A DNA stretch of 15,984 nt, from assembly GCA_030040755.1 (NCBI GenBank), contig JASHTC010000014.1, positions 1-15,984 of the forward strand, in the 5' to 3' direction. This stretch comes from Thermoplasmata archaeon (GTDB lineage: Archaea > Thermoplasmatota > Thermoplasmata > Lutacidiplasmatales > UBA184). Both the position numbers and the translations under genes were made by a program. Positions 5,797-13,702 of this stretch are shown piece after piece. The notes below the pieces were generated by a model that worked only from the letters and a program-made list of their open reading frames with translations, searched no databases and was not told where the DNA came from. Numbering within the stretch: position 1 is the first letter of the stretch; the number at the start of each line of letters is the position of its first letter.

Positions 5797-8589
5797 ATGG
5801 CCGTCTCTAGAAAGCGCACCCCGTCCCCCGCCGAATCGCCGGCCCCTCGACCGGCCAACCGGATCGGACGCGACCCGATCCCCGTCCCCCGCCTGGTCCC
5901 GCGGGGCAAGACGGCCTTCGATACCGTCGCCTGGCGCACCCACGACTCGTCCATCAAGAACGCCGAGGGGAAGGTGATCTTCGAGCAGAAAGGGATCCAC
6001 GCCCCGGTCTCCTGGTCCGAGACGAGCATCAACATCGCCGCGTCGAAGTACTTCCGCATCATCTCCGGCCGCCGGGAGAACTCGGTCGACGGGATGATCC
6101 GCCGGGTCTGCCACTGGATCGCGCAGTCGGGCCTGGACCTCGGCTACCTCGACACCTCCGAGGAGGCGACGACCCTCGAGGAGAGCCTCTCCTACCTCAT
6201 GGTCCACCAGATGGCGGCCTTCAACAGCCCCGTCTGGTTCAACGTCGGCGTCCGGGACCCGCCCCAGTGCTCGGCGTGTTTCATCCAGTCGGTGACGGAC
6301 GACATGGACTCGATCCTCGCGCTCGCGACGAGCGAGGGCCGCCTGTTCAAGGGCGGCAGCGGTACCGGTTCGAACCTCTCCGCGCTCCGCGGCAGCCACG
6401 AGCGCCTCTCGGGCGGCGGCATCGCCTCCGGGCCGGTGTCGTTCATGCGGGCGTTCGACGCCCTCGCCGGGGTCATCAAATCCGGCGGGACCACCCGCCG
6501 CGCCGCGAAGATGGTGATCCTCAACATGGACCACCCGGACATCGTCGACTTCATCGAGTGCAAGGTCCGCGAGGAGGAGAAGGCGCTCGCGCTCATCCGC
6601 GTGGGCTACTCGTCCAACTTCGACGGGACCGACCCCGACTCGGCCTATGCGTCGATCGCCTACCAGAACGCGAACCACTCCGTCCGCATCCCGGACGCCT
6701 TCATGGAGGCCGTCATCCGGGACGGCGAATGGAAGACGACCAACCGCACCGACCACACGGTCGCGGGCACGATGCGCGCCCGGGACCTCTGGCGGAAGCT
6801 CGCCTACGCCGCCTGGCGGTGCGGCGACCCCGGGGTGCAGTTCGACGACCACACGAACGACTGGCACACGTGCCCCAACTCCGGGCGGATCAACGCCTCG
6901 AACCCCTGCAGCGAGTACCTGTTCCTGGACGACACGGCCTGCAACCTCTCGTCGATCAACCTGATGAAGTTCCTCGACCCGAAGGGCGAGTTCGACCTCG
7001 AGCTGTTCCGCCAGGCGGTCCGGACGATGATCCTCGCGATGGAGATCATCGTGGACGCCTCCAGCTATCCCACGGCCGCCATCGCCCAGAACTCCCACGA
7101 CTACCGGCCGCTCGGTCTCGGGTATGCGAACCTCGGGGCGCTGTTGATGCACTTCGGTCTCGCCTACGACTCGGACGCCGGCCGGACCCTCGCCGGGGCG
7201 GTCTCCTCGTTCCTCTCCGCCGAGGGCTACCACATGTCGAGCGAGATCTCCAAGCGCGTCGGCCCGTTCGCCGGGTTCGAGAAGAACCGCGCCCCGATGC
7301 TCCGCGTGATGAGCAAGCACGCGCGGGCCGCCGAGCAGGTCTCCCTCGCGGACCCCCACCTCGCCCCGTTCGTCACGGCGGCGGTCGACCGGTGGCACGA
7401 CACCGTGCGGGCCGGCGAGCTGTGGGGCTACCGGAACGCCCAGATCTCCGTCATCGCGCCGACCGGCACGATCGGGCTGCTCATGGGATGCGACACGCTC
7501 GGCCTCGAGCCCGAGCTCTCCCTCATCAAGACGAAGAACCTCGTCGGGGGCGGCATCCTGCGGATGGTCAACCGGACCGTCCCGGACGGCCTCTCGGCGC
7601 TCGGATACACGCCCGAGGAGATCCGCGCCATCACCGGCCACCTCGAGCGGGCCGGCACGATCGAAGGGGCCCCGGGGCTCGAGGCGGAGGACCTCGCCGT
7701 GTTCGACTGTGCCCTCGCCCCCGCCGGAGGCTCGCGCACCATCGCCCCGATGGGCCACCTGAAGATGCTCGGGGCGGTCCAGCCGTTCCTCTCGGGGGGC
7801 GCCTCCAAGACGATCAACCTGCCCAACGACGCCACGGTCGAGGACATCGAGAAGATCTACCTCGAGGCCTGGCGGCTCGGCATCAAGTCGGTCGCGCTCT
7901 ACCGGGATGGCTGCAAGGCCTCCCAGCCGTTCGAGACCGGCCCGGGCAAGGCCGGCGCCGCCGCCGGGCCCCGCGGTCCGGCCCGGGAGCGCCTCCCGAA
8001 CGAGCGCAAGGCGGTCACCCACCACTTCGAGGTCGGCGGCCACGACGGCTACGTCACGGTGGGTCTCTACCCGGACGGCCGCCCCGGGGAGATCTTCTTC
8101 CGGGTCACCAAGGAAGGGTCGACCGTCAACGGACTCATGGACTCGCTCGGGCTCGCGATGTCGATGGCGCTCCAGCACGGGGTGCCCCTCAAGGACCTCG
8201 TGCGGAAGCTCGCCCACCTCCGGTTCGAGCCGGCGGGCGCCACCAACAACCCGAAGATCCGCTTCGCCAAGTCGATCCCCGACTACGTCGCCCGATGGCT
8301 CGCCAACGAGTTCCTCACTGAGGAGGAGCGACGCGCGATCGGCCTCGAGGGCCCGGCCGCCGAGAACGGCAACGGCCACGGGACCCCGACCGCCAGCGCT
8401 TCGAAGCCGGCGGCGAGCCAGACCGTCAAGTTCGAGACCAAGCCGCTGGACGCCTTCTCGCCCGAGAGCGGCCCGAGCGGCGGGGTCAGCGAGGACTCCC
8501 CCTCCTGCCACGTCTGCGGCGGCATCATGGTCCGCTCGGGCACGTGCTACGCGTGCACCGTGTGCGGGGCCACGAGCGGCTGCTCGTAG
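5797..8589 (+). CDS. nrdJ: Adenosylcobalamin-dependent (class II) ribonucleotide reductase
   Basis: A 930-aa B12-dependent reductase making deoxyribonucleotides without an oxygen-dependent radical subunit. The core (about residues 60-705) has the thiyl-radical site Asn369-Pro-Cys371-Ser-Glu373. A likely redox pair is formed by a cysteine of QCSACF (Cys158 or Cys161) and Cys382 (ACNLSSIN). FNSPVWFNVG at 142-151, GGSGTGSN at 186-193 and APTGTIG at 554-560 are typical of the large NrdJ type. A TSCPD-like domain spans about 735-845. A low-complexity Ala/Gly/Ser linker leads to a C-terminal cysteine cluster (Cys904, 907, 917, 920, 923, 929), the shuttle or zinc-ribbon tail expected to pass electrons from thioredoxin. 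Residues 1-37 are a Pro/Arg-rich extension. It ends 4 bases from the convergent MFS gene. No intein or frame break is seen. Confidence 0.95.
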   Translation: MAVSRKRTPSPAESPAPRPANRIGRDPIPVPRLVPRGKTAFDTVAWRTHDSSIKNAEGKVIFEQKGIHAPVSWSETSINIAASKYFRIISGRRENSVDGMIRRVCHWIAQSGLDLGYLDTSEEATTLEESLSYLMVHQMAAFNSPVWFNVGVRDPPQCSACFIQSVTDDMDSILALATSEGRLFKGGSGTGSNLSALRGSHERLSGGGIASGPVSFMRAFDALAGVIKSGGTTRRAAKMVILNMDHPDIVDFIECKVREEEKALALIRVGYSSNFDGTDPDSAYASIAYQNANHSVRIPDAFMEAVIRDGEWKTTNRTDHTVAGTMRARDLWRKLAYAAWRCGDPGVQFDDHTNDWHTCPNSGRINASNPCSEYLFLDDTACNLSSINLMKFLDPKGEFDLELFRQAVRTMILAMEIIVDASSYPTAAIAQNSHDYRPLGLGYANLGALLMHFGLAYDSDAGRTLAGAVSSFLSAEGYHMSSEISKRVGPFAGFEKNRAPMLRVMSKHARAAEQVSLADPHLAPFVTAAVDRWHDTVRAGELWGYRNAQISVIAPTGTIGLLMGCDTLGLEPELSLIKTKNLVGGGILRMVNRTVPDGLSALGYTPEEIRAITGHLERAGTIEGAPGLEAEDLAVFDCALAPAGGSRTIAPMGHLKMLGAVQPFLSGGASKTINLPNDATVEDIEKIYLEAWRLGIKSVALYRDGCKASQPFETGPGKAGAAAGPRGPARERLPNERKAVTHHFEVGGHDGYVTVGLYPDGRPGEIFFRVTKEGSTVNGLMDSLGLAMSMALQHGVPLKDLVRKLAHLRFEPAGATNNPKIRFAKSIPDYVARWLANEFLTEEERRAIGLEGPAAENGNGHGTPTASASKPAASQTVKFETKPLDAFSPESGPSGGVSEDSPSCHVCGGIMVRSGTCYACTVCGATSGCS

Positions 8590-8593
8590 CCGG

Positions 8594-10213
8594 CTACGGG
8601 CTCGGCTCGGGGGCGCCGCTGGGCCGCTCGACCCCGGGGGCCGCCGGCCCCGGTCCCGCTTCCGGGTGACCCGTGCGGCTCCCGTCCGCGAGGAACCGGA
8701 AGTTCCTCAGCCCGAGGGAGAGCAGGAGCCCCACGAAGGCGATCGCCGCCGTGAGGCCGAAGACGATCTGGAAGCCGAGCAGCTGGTACGTCGGCACCGG
8801 CACCGGGACCGGAACCCCGGGGACCCGGATGTAGTCCGTCGCCACGAGGCTCGCCGTCACCGTCGCGGCGATCACCGGGCCGACCGCGCTGCCGAGGTTC
8901 CGGAACGTCTGGTTCATCCCGGTCTGGATGCCGAGCTCCTCCCGTCCGACCGAGAGGACGATGATGTTGCTCATCGAGATCAGCACCGCGACGTTCCCGG
9001 CGAGCGCGGGGATCGAGAAGAGCATCAGCTCGTAGATGTTGGAGTTCAGGAACGCGAGGCCGACGCCCCCCAGCGCCATGACGCCGAAGCCGAGGACCAT
9101 CACCGGCTTCGGGCCCCGGGCCGCGACGAGACGGCCCCACACCGGCGCGAGCGCCAGCATCGAGAGCGACGCGGGGACTGAGACGAGGCCCATCTGGAAT
9201 TCGTTGAGGCCGAACCCCGGCGCGTACGGGTACTCCACGAGCAGGACGAGCCCGATGAAGACCAGGAACATCCCCATCCCCACGAAGATCCCGTTGACGT
9301 TCGAGATCCAGATGTTGCGCTTCTTGAGCGCCGCGAACGAGACGACCGGGTAGGGGGTGCGCGGCTCCCAGAGCAGGAAGAAGACCAGCCCGAGGAGGGC
9401 GAGGAGGAAGAACTGCGGCACGCCCCAGGGGACCCCGCCCAGGTGCACCGCGGAGAAGTTCGTCCATCCCCAGTACGTCCCTTCGGTGAGCCCGAACATG
9501 ACGGTCGCGAGCGCGAACCCGAGGCTCGCGATGCCGGGGTAGTCGACCGGGTGCGGCGTCAGGTGCGGGGATTCGCGCAGGGTGACGTAGGCGAGGACCG
9601 CCAGGATGACCGCGACCGGGATCACCGTGTGGTAGGTGAGCTGCCAGCCCCAGGTGTAGGAGATGTATCCGCCGCCCACGAGCCCGAGCGAGGCGCCGAC
9701 CGCGAACATCGCGGAGACGATCCCCTGGGCCTGCCCCACGCGGGCGGCCGGGAACAGCTCGGGGAGCATCGCGAAGGCGAGGGGGAACATCCCCATCCCG
9801 AGCCCCTGGAACGCCCGGACCCCGATCAGGACGTAGATCTGGTTCGCCCGGTCGACCCCGAACGCCGCCCCGATGTTCGGCGAGAATCCGGCGAGGCTCA
9901 CGGCGACCGCGTAGAGGGACATCACGAGGACGAGCATCCGCTTCTTGCCGTACTTGTCGCCGAGCTTGCCGAAGATCGGCGTGGCGACCGTTCCGACCAA
10001 GAGGTAGGCCGAGACGATCCAGACGACCGTGGTCGCGGGCGCGTTGTCGAAGAACTGGACGAACGACTTGAACGCCGGGATCACCATCGTCTCGACGTAG
10101 GTGACCATCATCGCCATCACGGCGAGCACGATCATCGCCGCCCGCGCGGCACGGGCGTCGTACGGGGTGCCGGCGGCCGTCCGAGCGAGGCTGCCGTTCG
10201 CGGCCTCGCTCAT
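8594..10213 (-). CDS. MFS transporter, DHA2-like drug exporter family (downstream paralogue)
   Basis: A 539-aa multi-pass membrane protein, of a length usual for 14-helix DHA2 (EmrB/QacA-like) proton-coupled exporters. Motif A between helices 2 and 3 is clear at residues 82-92 (GKLGDKYGKKR). The helix-5 motif C region reads GASLGLVGGG at 173-182, where antiporters normally have Pro in place of the second Leu region. The first helix has an acidic Glu41 (TYVETMVIPA) where DHA2 proteins usually have Asp. The tail after about residue 500 is soluble and Pro/Gly-rich. It is closely similar to the upstream gene throughout, including the shared end NFRFLADGSRTG, so the pair arose by tandem duplication. 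Its ATG lies 7 bases after the previous stop, so it is the last gene of the MarR-MFS-MFS operon. The substrate cannot be read from sequence. Confidence 0.88.
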   Translation of the reverse strand: MSEAANGSLARTAAGTPYDARAARAAMIVLAVMAMMVTYVETMVIPAFKSFVQFFDNAPATTVVWIVSAYLLVGTVATPIFGKLGDKYGKKRMLVLVMSLYAVAVSLAGFSPNIGAAFGVDRANQIYVLIGVRAFQGLGMGMFPLAFAMLPELFPAARVGQAQGIVSAMFAVGASLGLVGGGYISYTWGWQLTYHTVIPVAVILAVLAYVTLRESPHLTPHPVDYPGIASLGFALATVMFGLTEGTYWGWTNFSAVHLGGVPWGVPQFFLLALLGLVFFLLWEPRTPYPVVSFAALKKRNIWISNVNGIFVGMGMFLVFIGLVLLVEYPYAPGFGLNEFQMGLVSVPASLSMLALAPVWGRLVAARGPKPVMVLGFGVMALGGVGLAFLNSNIYELMLFSIPALAGNVAVLISMSNIIVLSVGREELGIQTGMNQTFRNLGSAVGPVIAATVTASLVATDYIRVPGVPVPVPVPTYQLLGFQIVFGLTAAIAFVGLLLSLGLRNFRFLADGSRTGHPEAGPGPAAPGVERPSGAPEPSP

Positions 10214-10220
10214 GGACGGC

Positions 10221-11801
10221 CTACACCTGCCCGGCCGTGACGGTCGGCGCGGCGTCCTCCGTCGGCCCGGCGGGCGCGCTGCTCGCCTGGCCGGTCCGGC
10301 TGCCGTCGGCGAGGAACCGGAAGTTCTTCAACGCGAACGAGAGGATGCCCCCGACGAGGCCGACCGCGGCCACGATCCCGAAGACGACCTCGTAGCCGGC
10401 GATGCGGTAGTTCTGGAACGAGATCCCGAAGAACGTCTGGGTGAAGGCGTAGCTCGCCAGGATCGAGGTCACGAGCACCGGCCCGACCGCGCTGCCGAGG
10501 TTGCGGAACGTCTGGTTCATCCCGGTCTGGACGCCCATCGTCTTCGGGTCGACCGACAGCACGATGACGTTCGACATCGAGATCAGCACCCCGACGTTGC
10601 CGGCCATCACGGGGATCGCCATCACCGCGATCTCGACGGTGGTCGCGTGGAAGGCGACCAGACCGAGGGCCCCGAGGACGATCAACCCGAACCCGACGAT
10701 CATGACCGGCTTCGGACCGAAGCGGCTGATCGCCCGGCCGAGGACGGGGCCCGAGACCATCATGCCGACGACCGCCGGGATGAACAGCAGCGCGGCGTTG
10801 AGCTCGGTCAGGCCGAAGCCGGGCGACGGGTACTCGCCGTAGATGATCAGGACCGTGAACAGGAGAAACATCGTCATGCCGACGAGGACGCCGTTGACGT
10901 TGGAGACCCAGATGTTCCGCTCGCGCAGCGCCTGGAACGAGACGACCGGGCTCGGGGCGCGGGGCTCCCAGTAGAGGAAGACCCCGAAGGCGACCGCCGC
11001 GAGGACGAAGAACTCGGGGACGCCCCAGGGGAGGCCGCCGAACGCGACGGCGGAGAGGTTGGTCCAGCCCCAGTAAGCCCCCTCCGTGATCCCGAGCATC
11101 AGGAACGTCAGTCCGAGGCCGAGGCTCGTCACGCCGGGGAAGTCGATCTTCCGCGCGAGCCGGATCGCCGACTCGCGGATGTAGACCGCCGCGAGGACGA
11201 AAACGACGATCGCGATCGGGATGACCGTGTGGTAGGTGAGCTGCCAGCCGTACGTCTGGGCGATCCACCCTCCGCCGACCAGCCCGGCCGCGGCCCCGGT
11301 GGCGAACATCCCCGAGAGGAGACCCTGGGCCGTCCCGACCCGGGCGGGCGGGAAGATCTCGGGCAGCATCGCGAACCCGAGCGGGAACATCCCCATCCCG
11401 ACCCCTTGCACGGCGCGGACCGCGATCAGGACGTAGATCTGGTCCGGTCGGCTGAGCCCGAAGGCGGCGCCGATGTTCGGGGAGAACCCGGCGATGCTGA
11501 CCGCGACGGCGTAGACGCCCATCGCGACCAGGAGGATCCGCTTCTTCCCGTAGATGTCCCCGAGCTTGCCGAAGATCGGCGTCACGACGACGCCGACCAG
11601 CAGGTAGGCGGAGAGGATCCAGGCGATCGTGCTCGCGGTGGTGACGTGGAAGAACGACTCGAAGTTGCTGAACGCCGGGAGGACCATCGTCTCGACGTAG
11701 GTGACCATGATGGCCATCCCGGCGAGGATGAACAGGACCCGGTAGGCGTACTGCTCGTCGTACGAGCGGGACGCGGCCCCGTTCGAGGTCGCCCCGTTCA
11801 C
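10221..11801 (-). CDS. MFS transporter, DHA2-like drug exporter family (upstream paralogue)
   Basis: A 526-aa polytopic transporter of the same DHA2-like type as the next gene. Motif A is at residues 78-88 (GKLGDIYGKKR), motif C region GAAAGLVGGG at 169-178, and the helix-1 acidic residue is Glu37 (TYVETMVLPA). Long hydrophobic segments continue to about residue 490, followed by a short Ala/Pro/Thr-rich tail. The start is a GTG at 11801, which overlaps the MarR stop as GTGA, so translation is coupled to the regulator. An exporter directly under a MarR repressor usually removes a compound that the repressor senses, such as a phenolic or lipophilic drug; that assignment is by analogy. Most divergence from its paralogue is in the loops and the C-terminal tail. 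Confidence 0.88.
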   Translation of the reverse strand: MNGATSNGAASRSYDEQYAYRVLFILAGMAIMVTYVETMVLPAFSNFESFFHVTTASTIAWILSAYLLVGVVVTPIFGKLGDIYGKKRILLVAMGVYAVAVSIAGFSPNIGAAFGLSRPDQIYVLIAVRAVQGVGMGMFPLGFAMLPEIFPPARVGTAQGLLSGMFATGAAAGLVGGGWIAQTYGWQLTYHTVIPIAIVVFVLAAVYIRESAIRLARKIDFPGVTSLGLGLTFLMLGITEGAYWGWTNLSAVAFGGLPWGVPEFFVLAAVAFGVFLYWEPRAPSPVVSFQALRERNIWVSNVNGVLVGMTMFLLFTVLIIYGEYPSPGFGLTELNAALLFIPAVVGMMVSGPVLGRAISRFGPKPVMIVGFGLIVLGALGLVAFHATTVEIAVMAIPVMAGNVGVLISMSNVIVLSVDPKTMGVQTGMNQTFRNLGSAVGPVLVTSILASYAFTQTFFGISFQNYRIAGYEVVFGIVAAVGLVGGILSFALKNFRFLADGSRTGQASSAPAGPTEDAAPTVTAGQV

Positions 11802-12268
11802 GGCGTCTCTCCCGGGGTCTCGAGCTGCCGGTGGAGCTCCTGGAAGACCCGTACGGCGGTCCGGATGTCGGCGGGAGGCAGGTCGCGCGCCGCGTCGGCC
11901 ACCAACCGGGCGATGTGGGCCCAGATGCGCGCCTCGACCCGGCGCCCCTTGGGCGTGAGCGAGAGCTCGACGGCCCGCCGGTCCCGACTCGAGCGGTGCC
12001 GGGCGAGCAGGCCGGCCTCCTCCAGCGTGTCCACGCTCGCGCAGACGGTCGGGGCCGACAGCGCGAGGTGGCGGGCCACGGTGCTCATCGAGGCCGAGCC
12101 GAGGCTCGAGACGAGATGCAGCGCCCAGAACTGTCCTTTCGAGATCCCCTCCGCCTCGAGGGCGGGCTGGGCCCGGTGGACGACCGAGCCCATGACCTCG
12201 TGCACGGAGCTCACGAGGTCGTCGGTGGCGGCGGTCGAGCGGGGGCTCAGGAGCGAGGGGCCGACCAT
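11798..12268 (-). CDS. MarR-family transcriptional repressor
   Basis: A 156-aa winged-helix regulator of typical MarR size. The flanking helices at about 15-40 and 112-150 would form the dimer interface. The DNA-binding part covers about 60-108. The recognition helix is in the region LSAPTVCASVDTLEEAGLL (70-88), and the wing carries the hallmark SSRDRRAVELSLTPKG (93-108). The single cysteine, Cys76, lies within the recognition helix, so redox sensing is possible but unsupported. The gene is first in an operon with two MFS exporters, and its promoter contains a repeated element described separately, which argues for autorepression relieved by an exported ligand. The ATG at 12268 has GGAG five bases upstream, unlike the leaderless starts nearby. 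Confidence 0.93.
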   Translation of the reverse strand: MVGPSLLSPRSTAATDDLVSSVHEVMGSVVHRAQPALEAEGISKGQFWALHLVSSLGSASMSTVARHLALSAPTVCASVDTLEEAGLLARHRSSRDRRAVELSLTPKGRRVEARIWAHIARLVADAARDLPPADIRTAVRVFQELHRQLETPGETP

Positions 12269-12278
12269 GCGAACTCCG

Positions 12279-12319
12279 AACTATTCGACATTCTAATCAT
12301 TCGAGAATATAACTATTCG
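12279..12319 (-). promoter_or_regulatory. Operator with three 9-bp direct repeats, plus TATA box, of the MarR-MFS operon
   Basis: Read on the minus strand, CGAATAGTT (12319-12311), CGAATGATT (12303-12295) and CGAATAGTT (12287-12279) recur at exactly 16-bp spacing. The 7-bp spacers form a dyad, ATATTCT against AGAATGT, six of seven positions symmetric about 12299. A TATA-like TTATAT lies at 12306-12311, predicting transcription from about 12283. Repeats therefore cover the TATA box through the start site, where a bound repressor would block transcription. The 59-base intergenic stretch is strikingly A/T-rich against its surroundings. Confidence 0.7.
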
Positions 12320-12326
12320 CTTGCCT

Positions 12327-12734
12327 TCAGGGAAGCGCGTACCGGGCCAGGTCGACCAGGTCCGCGAGCCGGGGACGGGAATCCGTCGGGACCGGGCCCG
12401 CCCCCCACCGGGCGACCAGCGCCCCGGAGGGGAACTCCGGGTCCCGACGCCCGTCCGAGGCCCCGAGGGCGGTCGGGGGACCCCGCCGGTCGACCTCGAG
12501 CAGGAGCAGGAGCGCGCCGACCGGTCCGGCGTCGACCCGGAGCTCCAGACCGCCCGAGGTTTCGGTACGGACGACGCGGGCCTCCTCCTGGAACAGGTGG
12601 GCGATGCGGGTCGTCGAGCCGCGCCGGGCTCGGGGAGACCCCGGCAAAGAGCGCCACTCGATGCGCGGCTCGGCGGAGCGGAGCCGTTCGAGCAGGCTCG
12701 TCGGGATGCCCGGACCGTCGGCCGAGTCGCTCAT
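12327..12734 (-). CDS. Unknown 135-aa protein translationally coupled to the DUF2400 gene
   Basis: I do not recognise this protein. It starts with ATG at 12734, overlapping the stop of the DUF2400 gene as ATGA, and ends with TGA at 12327. The open frame continues upstream into that gene, but the overlap start is the sensible one. It begins MSDSADGPGIPTSLLERLRS. A basic stretch follows (residues 33-43), then alternating hydrophobic segments at about 63-82 (LELRVDAGPVGALLLLLEVD) and 103-110, consistent with a small alpha/beta fold. The C-terminal helix is ADLVDLARYAL. There are no cysteines, no signal peptide and no clear membrane helix. Tight coupling suggests a role with its neighbour, possibly as a partner subunit. 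Codon use is like the other genes here, which supports it being real. Confidence 0.65.
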   Translation of the reverse strand: MSDSADGPGIPTSLLERLRSAEPRIEWRSLPGSPRARRGSTTRIAHLFQEEARVVRTETSGGLELRVDAGPVGALLLLLEVDRRGPPTALGASDGRRDPEFPSGALVARWGAGPVPTDSRPRLADLVDLARYALP

Positions 12735-13618
12735 GTGGCCCCGCTCCGTCCCCGCCACATCAGGCAGTCCGGCCGAAGGGTGCACGGGCCGCACACCGCC
12801 AGGTCGCGCTCCTTCGGGCAGTCCCCCGAGATGCCGGTGTGGCAGAGGACGAAGTCGTACCGGATCGGGTCGAGCGGGTCGATGCGTCGGAGCGCCTCGG
12901 TGACCTCCTCGACCGCCGCCCACGACCGGCTCTTGCGCGCCGTCAGCCCGATGTGATAGGCGATCCAGTGGACATGCAGGTCGAGCGGTACGCGGAGCTC
13001 CCCCGCCGGGACCCGGTGCCAGAGACCCAGGTCCGGATACCGGTCCCGGACCATCCACCGGACGAACAGGGTCAGCCGCTTGCACGGGCTGCGCGGCATC
13101 TCGAGCGGGCTCGGGAACAGCGCGGTGTACCCCCGCGGTGCCGGGCCGAGCCGCCGCCGCAGCGTCGTCCCCCGCAGCGTCTGGGCCAGCGCGTCGATCC
13201 CGCCGGCGAACCCGTGGGCGACGTACCCGTCGAGGAAGGTCTCCTCGAGCGAGGAGTGCGCGGCGTAGTAGGCGCCGAGGACCCGGGCGAGGTAGTCGAC
13301 CTGGTCCCCCCGGATCCACCGGTGCCGGAAGGAGCGGAGCCGGCGCCTCCGCTCCGCCGGAGCCATCCGCGAGACGAACCCCCCGAAATCCCCGTCCGCG
13401 ATCTCGCCGAGATGTCCGACCGCCCCGCGGATCGCGGTCGTGTTGCCGATCGCGAGGAGGGCCGCGAAGACCGCCGCCGCCTCGGCGGAGCGGGGGTCGC
13501 GCGCGAGCGGTCGGACCGCGGAGATCGGGTCCTCCGCGAGCGACCGGTCGAACGGGAACGCCCGGTAGAGCGCCTCGAGGTGCTCGGGGAGCTGGGGGGT
13601 CGGGCGATGGGCGGCCAC
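12731..13618 (-). CDS. DUF2400/TIGR02757 family protein, probable endonuclease III-like fold with Fe-S cluster
   Basis: A 295-aa protein of the uncharacterised TIGR02757 (DUF2400) family, recognised from SPCKRLTLFVRWMV (177-190), DLGLW (196-200) and PLDLHVHWIAYHIGLT (211-226). The last of these parallels the V-D-T-H-V-F-R segment of endonuclease III with its catalytic Asp, here Asp213. Lys180 falls near the position of the catalytic lysine region. At the C-terminus, Cys267-x8-Cys276-x2-Cys279-x5-Cys285 closely matches the C-x6-C-x2-C-x5-C iron-sulfur loop of that superfamily. I infer a nucleic-acid-binding HhH-GPD relative, but family function is not established to my knowledge. The start is GTG at 13618, with an A-rich box 27 bases upstream, so it is probably leaderless. 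It overlaps the next gene by ATGA. Confidence 0.82.
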   Translation of the reverse strand: MAAHRPTPQLPEHLEALYRAFPFDRSLAEDPISAVRPLARDPRSAEAAAVFAALLAIGNTTAIRGAVGHLGEIADGDFGGFVSRMAPAERRRRLRSFRHRWIRGDQVDYLARVLGAYYAAHSSLEETFLDGYVAHGFAGGIDALAQTLRGTTLRRRLGPAPRGYTALFPSPLEMPRSPCKRLTLFVRWMVRDRYPDLGLWHRVPAGELRVPLDLHVHWIAYHIGLTARKSRSWAAVEEVTEALRRIDPLDPIRYDFVLCHTGISGDCPKERDLAVCGPCTLRPDCLMWRGRSGAT

Positions 13619-13642
13619 CGGCGCGTGCGACGGGGGCCGCGG

Positions 13643-13648
13643 ATTTAC
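13643..13648 (-). promoter_or_regulatory. TATA-like box of the DUF2400 operon
   Basis: GTAAAT on the minus strand, centred 27 bases before the GTG at 13618, fits a leaderless transcript. It lies back to back with the promoter of the divergent acetyltransferase gene. Confidence 0.45.
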
Positions 13649-13673
13649 CGTTGGTGTGCGGGCCTCCGAGGCC

Positions 13674-13681
13674 GATAACTA
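13674..13681 (+). promoter_or_regulatory. TATA-like box of the GNAT gene
   Basis: GATAACTA is centred about 26 bases before the ATG at 13703, the distance expected for a leaderless mRNA. A GGAG at 13696-13699 is three bases from the ATG. Confidence 0.5.
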
Positions 13682-13702
13682 GGCCGGTGCCGTCCGGAGC
13701 TC

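Noticed and set aside
5537..5977. Plus-strand open frame of 146 codons upstream of and into nrdJ
   Set aside because: Out of frame with nrdJ, overlaps its first 180 bases, no motif; composition is Pro/Arg/Ser shadow-like.
6367..6376. GGTTCGAACC resembling a tRNA T-arm
   Set aside because: It lies inside the conserved GGSGTGSN-coding segment of nrdJ and no acceptor, D or anticodon stems can be built around it.
5521..8511. A 996-codon open frame on the minus strand antisense to nrdJ
   Set aside because: It is the mirror of a strongly G/C-biased coding frame; the translation is Arg/Gly/Val/Asp-rich low complexity without any domain, and nrdJ on the other strand is unambiguous.
10101..12296. 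A 731-codon open frame on the plus strand opposite the MFS and MarR genes
   Set aside because: Composition (Asp/Arg/Glu/His repeats) is that of an antisense shadow; it covers three well-recognised genes on the minus strand.
12327..13319. Extended 330-codon version of the unknown 135-aa gene
   Set aside because: The upstream 195 codons are an alternate-frame shadow of the DUF2400 gene; the ATGA overlap start at 12734 gives a normal gene.
11831..13678. A 615-codon plus-strand open frame across the MarR operator and DUF2400 gene
   Set aside because: It runs through the A/T-rich operator and opposes three minus-strand genes; low-complexity Arg/Pro/Gly content.
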